A stretch of DNA of 64,000 bases from an uncultured Spartobacteria bacterium. Lineage in GTDB: Bacteria > Verrucomicrobiota > Verrucomicrobiia > Chthoniobacterales > Terrimicrobiaceae. A program made the position numbers and the translations under genes. This document shows positions 25,219 to 32,300 of the stretch, one piece after another. The first letter of the stretch is position 1. Each line of letters opens with the position of its first letter. Location of the stretch: contig CALCJD010000115.1 of the NCBI GenBank assembly GCA_937960895.1, positions 1-64,000 of the forward strand, in the 5' to 3' direction. The notes beneath the pieces are model-generated. The model was not told where the DNA came from and searched no databases. It saw only the letters and a program-made list of their open reading frames with translations.

Positions 25219-26044
25219 GAATGGCCTCCGTCATGCGCAGGGCTTCGCGATGGGGCTTGGGATCGTGGACGCGGAAAATCCGCGCGCCCAGCTCCCGGCA
25301 GTAACTCGTGAGGGCCACCCCCGGCCAGAAGCGGTCCTCGATGGCCGGCGCGTCACCCAGCCAGGCCAGGAAGGACTTGCGGGAAACCCCCACCAAGACA
25401 GGGCGGTCCAGGTCGACAAGAACGGGAAGGTTTTGCAAGAGAGCACGGTTGTGTTCGGGCTTTTTTCCAAAGCCGATCCCCGGATCAATGGCAAGGTTTT
25501 CCACGGCAATGCCGCAGCCTACGGCGGCGTCGATACGCTGTCGAAGGAATTCAGCCACTTCGGCCACCACGTCGTCGTAATGCGGGCTCTGCTGCATGGT
25601 GCGCGGCTCGCCCTGCATGTGCATGAGGACCACACCCGCGCCCGTGCGCGCCGCCACCCCGGGCATGGCCGGGTCCCCCAGCAGGGCGGTCACATCATTG
25701 ATGATGTCGGCACCCGCCTCCATCGCGGCCTCGGCCACGGCGGCCTTCGAGGTGTCGATGGAAATGAGGACGTCGCTGCGCGCGCGCAGACCGCGGATCA
25801 CCGGAAGAACGCGGCGCATTTCCTCGTCGATGCCGACCGACTCCGCGCCGGGACGGGTGGATTCCCCGCCCACGTCGATGATGTCGGCCCCCAGGGCCGC
25901 CAGTTCGAGGGCGTGCGCCACCGCCGCGTCCCGGTCCAGGAAGCTCCCCCCGTCGGAAAACGAATCCGGCGTCACGTTCAACACCCCCATGATGCATCCC
26001 TGCCGGGACAAATCGAGCGGGCCGCGCGGAAGTCTCCAGATCAT
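25211..26044 (-). CDS. folP: Dihydropteroate synthase
   Basis: 277 residues, normal length. Condenses 6-hydroxymethyl-7,8-dihydropterin diphosphate with p-aminobenzoate in folate synthesis. All landmark loops are present: GVLNVTPDSFSDGG (loop 1), GADIIDVGGESTRPG (loop 2), ISIDTSKAAV, IINDVTALLGDP, DPGIGFGKK, PVLVGVSRKSFL and a C-terminal RVHD. The gene overlaps the cdaA start by 8 bases, and the two are likely co-transcribed, as folP-cdaA-glmM linkage is seen in other bacteria. hisD ends 49 bases upstream on the same strand and may belong to the same transcript. Confidence 0.95.
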   Translation of the reverse strand: MIWRLPRGPLDLSRQGCIMGVLNVTPDSFSDGGSFLDRDAAVAHALELAALGADIIDVGGESTRPGAESVGIDEEMRRVLPVIRGLRARSDVLISIDTSKAAVAEAAMEAGADIINDVTALLGDPAMPGVAARTGAGVVLMHMQGEPRTMQQSPHYDDVVAEVAEFLRQRIDAAVGCGIAVENLAIDPGIGFGKKPEHNRALLQNLPVLVDLDRPVLVGVSRKSFLAWLGDAPAIEDRFWPGVALTSYCRELGARIFRVHDPKPHREALRMTEAIHA

Positions 26045-26093
26045 GCGATTCGTTTTGTCTCTTCAGACAGGACCGTCCCTCCCGGGAAGGAAT

Positions 26094-27383
26094 TCACAAT
26101 CGCCCGAGGCGGATGGCCGCGGAACGCCCGTGGGCATCAAGCCCCTCGATGCGGCTGAACGTCTCGAGATACGGCAGCGAGGCGCGCAGGGATTTTTCGT
26201 CGTACATCACGACGCTGGTGCGGCGCTGGAACTGGTCGACGGTGAGGCCGGCATAACTCTTGCCCGCCCCGCCGGTGGGAAGTTCATGGCTCGGACCGGC
26301 AAGGAAATCCCCCGCCACCACGGGCGAAAGGCCGCCGAGGAAAATGGCGCCCGCCGTCTTCAGGCCGGCCGCAATCATGCCGGGCGCCTTCGTGGCGATG
26401 GACACATGTTCGGCGGAGAATTCATTGGCCAGCCGCACGGCGGTCTCGAGGTCCTCGACCTGGACGAGGGCGGCGTGTTTCAGGGCCAGGGCCAGTTCCT
26501 TCGGCCGCGAGGAAAGTTTCACCTGACGCCGGACCGATTTTTCCACCGCGGCCAGCAGCCGGGCCGAGTCGGTGAGCAGGATGGACACGCTGCCGTGGCC
26601 GTGCTCGGACTGCGCCAGCAGGTCGGCGGCGATCCAGTCGGGGTTGGCGGAGGCGTCGGCAATGACCAGGATCTCGCTCGGTCCCGGCAGCAGATCGATG
26701 GCCACGTGTCCCACCGTCTGGCGCTTGGCTTCGACGACATAGGCATTGCCCGGACCGAAGATCTTCTGCACCGGACGGATCGTTTTGGTGCCGATGGCCA
26801 GGGCGGCCACCGCCTGGGCGCCGCCGACACGGTACACCTCCGTGGCCCCGCATTCCGCCAAGGCGGCCAGAAGCGCCGGGTGCACCGAGCCGTCCTTCGC
26901 GGCGGGGGTCACCGCCACGATTTCCGGCACGCCGGCCGCCTCGGCCAGGGTACAGGTCATGATCGCCGAGGAAACCAGCGGCGCCGTGCCGCCGGGCACA
27001 TAGATGCCGACACGCTGGAAGGGGTCGAAGCGTTCGCCGACCACGGCCCCCTGCCTGTTTTTCGCAAACCAGGTTTTGCGCAGGCTGCGTTTGGCGAAGG
27101 CGCGCACGTTGGCGCGGGCGGCCCGGATGGCCTTGCGCACTTCGGGGGACAGGCTGTTGCGGGCCGCGTGGATTTCCGCCGGGGTCACATAAAGCCGGGA
27201 GGGCTGCAATTTCGGACCGCCGAATTTTTCCGTGAATTCCAGCAGGGCGGCATCGCCGCGCCGGCCGACCGCATCGATCACGCCCGCCACCACATCGCGA
27301 ACCTTCGGGTCGGGCGTGGCGCGACGGTTGAGTTTTCTGAGAGCAGCGGCATAACCGCGATCCTTGGGACGAAGCACCTGCAT
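26094..27383 (-). CDS. hisD: Histidinol dehydrogenase
   Basis: 429 residues, standard length. NAD-dependent four-electron oxidation of L-histidinol to L-histidine, the last step of the pathway. Recognisable stretches: YVPGGTAPLVSSAIMTCTLAEAAGV, VYRVGGAQAVAALAIGT, KIFGPGNAYVVEAKRQ, GPSEILVIAD, then AEHVSI and TGGAGKSYAGLTV near the C-terminus, where the zinc-binding and catalytic His/Glu residues lie (HGHGSVSI and the E-H-V motif). No other his gene is nearby, so the pathway is dispersed. It lies 49 bases upstream of folP on the same strand. Confidence 0.95.
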   Translation of the reverse strand: MQVLRPKDRGYAAALRKLNRRATPDPKVRDVVAGVIDAVGRRGDAALLEFTEKFGGPKLQPSRLYVTPAEIHAARNSLSPEVRKAIRAARANVRAFAKRSLRKTWFAKNRQGAVVGERFDPFQRVGIYVPGGTAPLVSSAIMTCTLAEAAGVPEIVAVTPAAKDGSVHPALLAALAECGATEVYRVGGAQAVAALAIGTKTIRPVQKIFGPGNAYVVEAKRQTVGHVAIDLLPGPSEILVIADASANPDWIAADLLAQSEHGHGSVSILLTDSARLLAAVEKSVRRQVKLSSRPKELALALKHAALVQVEDLETAVRLANEFSAEHVSIATKAPGMIAAGLKTAGAIFLGGLSPVVAGDFLAGPSHELPTGGAGKSYAGLTVDQFQRRTSVVMYDEKSLRASLPYLETFSRIEGLDAHGRSAAIRLGRL

Positions 27384-27476
27384 AGTCCTCCAGATTTACG
27401 AAGGGATTTGCGGAAATGCACAAGAATAATGGCGTGCGGACAAAAGAGCCGCGGAGATTCCCGGGGCGTTCCGCCG

Positions 27477-29381
27477 TCAGAAGGACCGTGACCTCCGGCG
27501 GCGCGCCCCGAATTGGAGGCCGACCAGGCCGAGGGCGGCCATAACCGCCGAGGCCGGCTCGGGAACCAGCATGATCGTTCCCTCGGTGTAGAGCTTGGAG
27601 GTGTCCCAGAAATATCCGTTGTAGTCCCCGTCGAGGACAATTTCATCAAAGTGTCCGACAACCGACAACGCGTGGCTCCAGTCGAAGACGTGAAAAACGG
27701 TGCCATAGCCGAGGTCCGCCCCGGTGATCCTGTTTAACTCCAGTTCCAGCGTGCCACCCAAAAGGAACACCTCCGTGCCACTGCCGAAAACGATCGTCGA
27801 GGTCCACACTTCATCATCGAAGACGAGCCGCAGGGTGGCTCCGGGCTCCATGAAGAAGGACTCGTCGATCGTGATGAAAAAATCCTCAGGCTGGCCGTCG
27901 GCCCCGTAATAATTCGTGATCTCCTGCGTTTCCCCGGTCGTGAGGATCCATCCTTTCACCACCCCGTCGGGCTGGATGAAGTTTTGCCGGTTGGCAGCCG
28001 GTTCAAAGTTCATCGAAAGCGCGCCGCGGGCATCCGCCCGGGCCAGGTCGGCATTGAGAAAATCGGCGTTCTGGAAATTCCCATTGCGCAATACGGCATC
28101 CTGCAGGTCGGCACCGATCAGCGAAGCGTGGGTCAGATTGGCCCCGGTCAGATCGGCCCTTCTCAGCACGGCGTTGACAAAGTTCGCCCCGGTGAAATCG
28201 CCGTTCTCCATGTCGGCCCGTTGCAGATTGGCATTGAGAAACAGGGTGCCGACCGCGTTCGCCTCCCTCAGATCCACCCGGGTCAGGGTGGCCCCGGTAA
28301 AATCCGCCCCGTCCAGGGTGGCACGATAAAAATCGATATACTGGAGGCTGGCATTCCGGAACACCGCGTCGGTCAGCGTGGCGCCGTCGAAATACACATT
28401 CACCAGATTGGCCCCCTCGAAATTCGTTCCCACCAGAACCGCCTGCAAAAACTGGACGTCCTGAATGTCCTGTCCGGAAAAATCCCATCCCGACACGTCC
28501 GATTGATAGAAGAAAAGCCCGTGGAGTTCTCCGGCCTGATACGACGCCGTGCTGGAAAGCTGCCCTTCGGTGAATCCCGTGCTCCGGGAGAAGGAAGCTC
28601 CCGTGATGTTCGCCCCGTCAAAGACGGCGCCGCTCAGGTTCGCATCCGCAAAAACAGCCAGCTCGAGGTTCTGGTCGGTAAAATCCCAATCCGAAAGATC
28701 GAGCCCCTGCAAACCGACTCCCTGAAGATCCCGTGCCTGATAGGAGGCCGTGCTGTAGAGTTGCTCCGGGGTGAACCAGTCGGCGAAATGAAAAAGCGTC
28801 CGGGTGATGATCGCCCCCTCGAAATTCACCTCGTAAAGCGAAGTGGATGCCAGACTGGCACCCTGCAAGTTCGCGTTGCGAAGAGACCCCCCATCCATCA
28901 GAACCAAGCCAAAACTCGCGTCCTGCAGGTTCGCTCCGTCAAAGATCGTGCCGATGGCATTGGCGCCGTAGAGGAAGGCCCCCTGCAGATTCGCCCCGGT
29001 GAGGTTGGCGGCATCAAGGTAAGCCAGAAACAGATCCGCTCCCGCCAGCGAGGCGTTTTGCAGGGAAGCATTTTCCAGACTGACGTAGGCCAAATCCGCC
29101 TCATCAAGGAGGGAATTGGAGAAGTTCGCGCCGGTCAGATCCGCCCCGACAAACCATCCCTTCGTCAAATCCAAAGAGGACAAATTCACATCCGGCTCCA
29201 GGACTTTTCCGGCCCCGTCCGGGGTCAGGACGTTCGACTGCTTTTTCCCCAGGAAAGGATCCGAGGGATCGATGTACTCCCATTCGTAAATGTCCCCGCA
29301 CACCGGGGAAACCAAGGCGGCCCATGCAACAACCAGGACGGCCAGTTCTCTGGGACGGAACCTGCGCGCACCCGCGTTCAT
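27477..29381 (-). CDS. Secreted pentapeptide-repeat protein with PEP-CTERM sorting signal
   Basis: 634 residues. A signal peptide (LAVLVVAWAALVSPVCG) is followed by dozens of A(D/N)LxX pentapeptide repeats predicted to form a right-handed quadrilateral beta-helix, to about residue 465. The repeats are twice interrupted by a 42-residue module opening with F-T-x-x-Q-L and S-T-A-S-Y-Q-A (about 203-244 and 270-311). A C-terminal beta domain leads to the sorting signal VPEPASAVMAALGLVG followed by RRRRSRSF, the PEP-CTERM tripartite pattern handled by exosortase in Gram-negative bacteria; no exosortase gene is in view. Pentapeptide proteins of this type are common in Verrucomicrobia and Planctomycetes. 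Function is unknown. Confidence 0.88.
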   Translation of the reverse strand: MNAGARRFRPRELAVLVVAWAALVSPVCGDIYEWEYIDPSDPFLGKKQSNVLTPDGAGKVLEPDVNLSSLDLTKGWFVGADLTGANFSNSLLDEADLAYVSLENASLQNASLAGADLFLAYLDAANLTGANLQGAFLYGANAIGTIFDGANLQDASFGLVLMDGGSLRNANLQGASLASTSLYEVNFEGAIITRTLFHFADWFTPEQLYSTASYQARDLQGVGLQGLDLSDWDFTDQNLELAVFADANLSGAVFDGANITGASFSRSTGFTEGQLSSTASYQAGELHGLFFYQSDVSGWDFSGQDIQDVQFLQAVLVGTNFEGANLVNVYFDGATLTDAVFRNASLQYIDFYRATLDGADFTGATLTRVDLREANAVGTLFLNANLQRADMENGDFTGANFVNAVLRRADLTGANLTHASLIGADLQDAVLRNGNFQNADFLNADLARADARGALSMNFEPAANRQNFIQPDGVVKGWILTTGETQEITNYYGADGQPEDFFITIDESFFMEPGATLRLVFDDEVWTSTIVFGSGTEVFLLGGTLELELNRITGADLGYGTVFHVFDWSHALSVVGHFDEIVLDGDYNGYFWDTSKLYTEGTIMLVPEPASAVMAALGLVGLQFGARRRRSRSF

Positions 29382-29424
29382 CCGGGCTGTTTTCGGGATT
29401 TCGGCGGAGAGGTCAACAAAAAAC

Positions 29425-29436
29425 TTAGGCGCCTAA
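29425..29436. promoter_or_regulatory. 12-bp perfect palindrome TTAGGCGCCTAA
   Basis: A perfect palindrome lying 44 bases upstream of the pentapeptide-protein start. On the minus strand it is followed by G and six Ts, then by TTGACC (29416-29411), a possible -35 box. It could be an operator for the pentapeptide gene or, less likely given the lack of loop, a short terminator for the fic transcript. Confidence 0.35.
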
Positions 29437-29505
29437 TTTCCCTGGCCGGCCGTTTTTTTCTTCGTTCAACCCGAAAGTCGATCCCATCAACATGTTGGCA
29501 AAACA

Positions 29506-29531
29506 TGTCGATTTTTGACCAAATTTCGACA
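29506..29531. promoter_or_regulatory. TGTCGA inverted repeat just past the fic stop
   Basis: TGTCGA (29506-29511) and TCGACA (29526-29531) face each other across 14 bases, with outer bases AC..GT extending the match imperfectly. It starts 8 bases after the fic stop codon and 125 bases before the pentapeptide-protein start. The same half-site occurs upstream of fic. A second short inverted repeat, CATGTT/AACATG, lies next to it at about 29491-29507. Confidence 0.4.
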
Positions 29532-29538
29532 CGTATTC

Positions 29539-30636
29539 TCAGACCAATTTTCCCGTTTTCAGCAGTTCCAGCAACCGGGGATTGAGGAAGAGGCGTTCGC
29601 GGCCGACGGTTTCGCTGGTGAGGATGCCGGCGTCCTCCAGCGCCTGGAGGTAGACCGCGGCGGTCTGGCGTTTGGCCAGGCCGGCTTCGACGATGGTGGC
29701 GATTTTGCAGTAGGGCTGGCGGAAGAGGAGTTCGATGACCTCCTTGGTGTGGGAGACGGCCGGCGCGTCGCGGTGGGCGCGGCGGATGGTTTCGTCGAGC
29801 AGGGCCCGGATGGAGCGGATCATTTCCGTGGTCCAACGCGCGGTTTCCTCGACGCCCTGCAGCATGAACCCGATCCACGCCTCCCAGTTTTGCTCCGCGC
29901 TCACCTGCTGGAGCAGCCGGTAGTATGGCGCCTTGTGCTGGATGAGGTAGCGGCTGAGATAAAGCACGGGGATCTCCAGCAGGCCGCTGTGGATGAGGTA
30001 AAGGATGTTCAGGATGCGGCCGGTGCGGCCGTTGCCGTCCGTGAAGGGATGGATGGCCTCAAACTGGTAATGGGCCACGGCCATACGGATGAGCGGATCG
30101 GGTCCGTCCTCGGCGAGGAGGTAGGATTCCAGATTGAGCAGCTTTTTGCCGAGAACGGGGCCTCCCCGGGGCGGGGTGTAACGCCGCACGCCGGTCTGCG
30201 GATTGCCGATGTAGACGTCCTCGCCCTTTTTCCGAAAATCGACGGGTTCATCCCGGAGGGTCGAGCAGATGTCCCGCAGCAGGGTGATGGAAAACTGCCG
30301 CTCCTTCAGGGACTCGTAGCCCTGGCGCAGGGCGGTGCGGTAGCGCAGCACCTCCTTGGTTTGCGGATCGGCGGGTTTGTTTTCGTCGATGGCGGCACGG
30401 AAAAGCGAGTCCTGCGTGGTGAGGATGTTTTCGATCTCGGAGCTGGCCTGCGCCTCCTGCAGGGGAATGGCATTGATGAGAATGGCCTGGTCCGGAATGA
30501 GTCCGCCGGCCCCCTTGAGTTCCGCCAGCGCGCGGGTCGCCTTGAGGCATTGCTTCAGGACGGGAGCCGTCTCAACATCCACCGGTGGCGGCAGGAGCGG
30601 CAGCGCGTCATACGGTTTGGAGGGATCAAAACTCAT
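29539..30636 (-). CDS. Fic-family protein AMPylator with inhibitory helix and winged-helix C-terminus
   Basis: 365 residues. The Fic core has the full active loop HPFTDGNGR (196-204), so AMP transfer to a target hydroxyl is expected. An N-terminal inhibitory helix motif S-x-x-x-E-N (residues 65-70 in ASSEIENI) marks it as a class II Fic protein, autoinhibited in cis. The C-terminal 65 residues form a winged-helix-like region (AAVYLQALEDAGILTSETVGRERLF) of a kind found in Fic proteins that bind DNA or regulate themselves. No toxin/antitoxin partner is adjacent. TGTCGA inverted repeats flank the gene. Cellular target unknown. ATG 30636 has only a weak upstream ribosome-binding site. Confidence 0.92.
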   Translation of the reverse strand: MSFDPSKPYDALPLLPPPVDVETAPVLKQCLKATRALAELKGAGGLIPDQAILINAIPLQEAQASSEIENILTTQDSLFRAAIDENKPADPQTKEVLRYRTALRQGYESLKERQFSITLLRDICSTLRDEPVDFRKKGEDVYIGNPQTGVRRYTPPRGGPVLGKKLLNLESYLLAEDGPDPLIRMAVAHYQFEAIHPFTDGNGRTGRILNILYLIHSGLLEIPVLYLSRYLIQHKAPYYRLLQQVSAEQNWEAWIGFMLQGVEETARWTTEMIRSIRALLDETIRRAHRDAPAVSHTKEVIELLFRQPYCKIATIVEAGLAKRQTAAVYLQALEDAGILTSETVGRERLFLNPRLLELLKTGKLV

Positions 30637-30694
30637 GGAAAAGCGGTCAGCCCCGGTCCGGGGAAATTCCTCCGGGCAGCTTGTGTTGATCGGT

Positions 30695-30740
30695 TCGACA
30701 GGTCGAGAAAATATGTCGATTTATCGAATAAAAATCGACA
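30695..30740. promoter_or_regulatory. Candidate operator upstream of fic: TGTCGA palindrome plus extra half-sites
   Basis: TGTCGATTT (30714-30722) and AAATCGACA (30732-30740) are perfect 9-base arms around ATCGAATAA, which is itself near-palindromic. TCGACA (30695-30700) and GGTCGA (30701-30706) add further half-sites. It lies 78 bases upstream of the fic start in an AT-rich gap, where a promoter would be expected. An operator for autoregulation by the winged-helix tail of Fic is an inference. Confidence 0.5.
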
Positions 30741-30775
30741 ATTCCATTCCGCCTCGGAAACGCTTCCGTCCCTGA

Positions 30776-31219
30776 TCAGAGCGGTCCGGCATTGCCGGCC
30801 TGGGCGGCGATCTGGCGCAGGAGCGGATTGAACTGGCTGGAGCCGATCAACAGGGGACGAGCGCTTTCGAAGCCCGCTTCGCCGGCGTCCTGGACCACGG
30901 AGGCCCGGGCACCGAGGCGGTAATTGTCGGTGCCGGGAATCTGGGTGATGGTGACCGTGCAGCGGATGGTGGTGGTCTGGTCGTAACTGCCGTACATGAG
31001 CGTGCCAAAGGCTCCGGCGGGTTTGTCAAAGGCGATCGAGTTGGGGAAATTGGCGGGGCCGGGGGTATAACCGTCGTTGGCGAAGACGGACTGCGCCGCG
31101 CTGGCGATGGCGTAGGGGTTGGTGTTCACGGCCGTGGTGACGCCGGTTTTGGCCACCGGGGTGGTCATGCAGCCGGCAAAAAGAAGGACGGTCAACGCGA
31201 GGAGGGAAAGCGATTTCAC
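30776..31219 (-). CDS. Small secreted lipoprotein
   Basis: 147 residues with a GTG start at 31219. The signal peptide ends in the lipobox L-F-A-G-C (C16), so lipid attachment by Lgt is predicted. The mature part is short and neutral, with a YDQTTTIRCTVTITQIPGTDNY stretch of likely beta strands; no domain is recognised. It lies upstream of fic on the same strand with 139 bases between, which hold the TGTCGA operator candidate, so it need not be on the same transcript. Function unknown. Confidence 0.7.
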   Translation of the reverse strand: MKSLSLLALTVLLFAGCMTTPVAKTGVTTAVNTNPYAIASAAQSVFANDGYTPGPANFPNSIAFDKPAGAFGTLMYGSYDQTTTIRCTVTITQIPGTDNYRLGARASVVQDAGEAGFESARPLLIGSSQFNPLLRQIAAQAGNAGPL

Positions 31220-31329
31220 GTCCTGAGCGGGTATCAGTCCGGGCCCCCTCAGGCAAGGCCGGGTGTGGAGATTCTCCGCTACGGCAGAAGCAAATTCACA
31301 GCAATTTACTCATACTCTTAAACTTACAT

Positions 31330-32154
31330 TCACACGCCCCACTCCAACCAGGGCCATGTGAGCACGGGGCTCAGCAGCACGGCGTCGGCCCAGACGGCGG
31401 CGAATTCCCTGCCAAAACGGCGCTCGACAAACACTCCGCACCAAAGACCGACAGCGGAGAGGATTAGGGAAACGACCAGCCCCGGCCAGACCGCCCAAAA
31501 GGGCAGGGCGGCACAGGCGACGACCGCCGCCAGGACACGCGCCGGGCGGCTTTGCGGAGGAAGTTTCACGGCGAGGGACGATTCCCCGCGGAGGATGTCG
31601 AGCTCCCGTTCGAGGCGGGAAATGAAGAGGCAGTTGGCGATGCAAAGAAGGGCAAAGAGGCCGACGGCCAGGACGGGGAGGAGACCCGGATGCGCGGTGA
31701 TCGGCCCCAGCGCACAGCCGGCGGCAAACACAACCCCAACCACGCCCTCCTTGGCCCAGCTCCGGGCCAGGCCCGGTCCCGCCAAATGATTCCAGAGAAA
31801 ATATCCGCCCACGATCACGGCGAGGAGAAGGCCTCCGGAAAGGACGCGCGGCGGAAGCGCGCCGACCAGAAGGAGTCCGGTGACCGACGCCGCCAAAACC
31901 AGAACGGCCAGAGCGCCGGAATGCCGGTGGGCAAAACGATGGCGCGCGGTGGCCTCCGCGGGCACGCCGAGCCGGAGTCCGTCGGCAATGTGGTCGGCGG
32001 CATACACACACCAGACGACCAGGAAGAGCAGAAGCCGCTCGGCCCCGGAAACCGGGCTGCCCAAGGTCCGGGCAAAGGATTCCTGCCAGACGAGGGCGAT
32101 CACCGGAGCGTCGAGACTGAGAATGTTGGGCCACTGCCACCACGGAGCCTTCAT
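31330..32154 (-). CDS. Multi-pass membrane protein, faintly UbiA-like
   Basis: 274 residues from ATG 32154, which has a GGAGGG site about 7 bases upstream; the frame is open a further 46 codons upstream but without hydrophobic or family character. Seven to eight hydrophobic helices follow. The segment VVWCVYAADHIADGLR near residue 45 and LLCIANCLFISRLERELD near 165 have the positions of the two Asp-rich loops of UbiA prenyltransferases, but the motifs are reduced, so the resemblance is weak. It is divergent from the kinase gene (147 bases between starts). Function unknown. Confidence 0.55.
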   Translation of the reverse strand: MKAPWWQWPNILSLDAPVIALVWQESFARTLGSPVSGAERLLLFLVVWCVYAADHIADGLRLGVPAEATARHRFAHRHSGALAVLVLAASVTGLLLVGALPPRVLSGGLLLAVIVGGYFLWNHLAGPGLARSWAKEGVVGVVFAAGCALGPITAHPGLLPVLAVGLFALLCIANCLFISRLERELDILRGESSLAVKLPPQSRPARVLAAVVACAALPFWAVWPGLVVSLILSAVGLWCGVFVERRFGREFAAVWADAVLLSPVLTWPWLEWGV

Positions 32155-32300
32155 CCCGCGTCCCTCCTCATTTCCGCCCACCGGCCCGCGAACCGAGCGC
32201 CGGACGGGGGATCCCCGGTGGTCGGCCCTTCGTCCCTCCGGGCCCGCACCTTTCGCAAGGGTTGTTTTTTCATCCCCCGTCGCATACATCACACTGGCAC

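Noticed and set aside
29539..30636. Fic as the toxin of a classical two-gene toxin-antitoxin module
   Set aside because: The inhibitory helix motif is within the same chain and no small antitoxin gene lies beside it.
30691..30706. tRNA T-loop-like GGTTCGA sequence
   Set aside because: No acceptor or anticodon stem can be built around it; it belongs to the TGTCGA repeat cluster.
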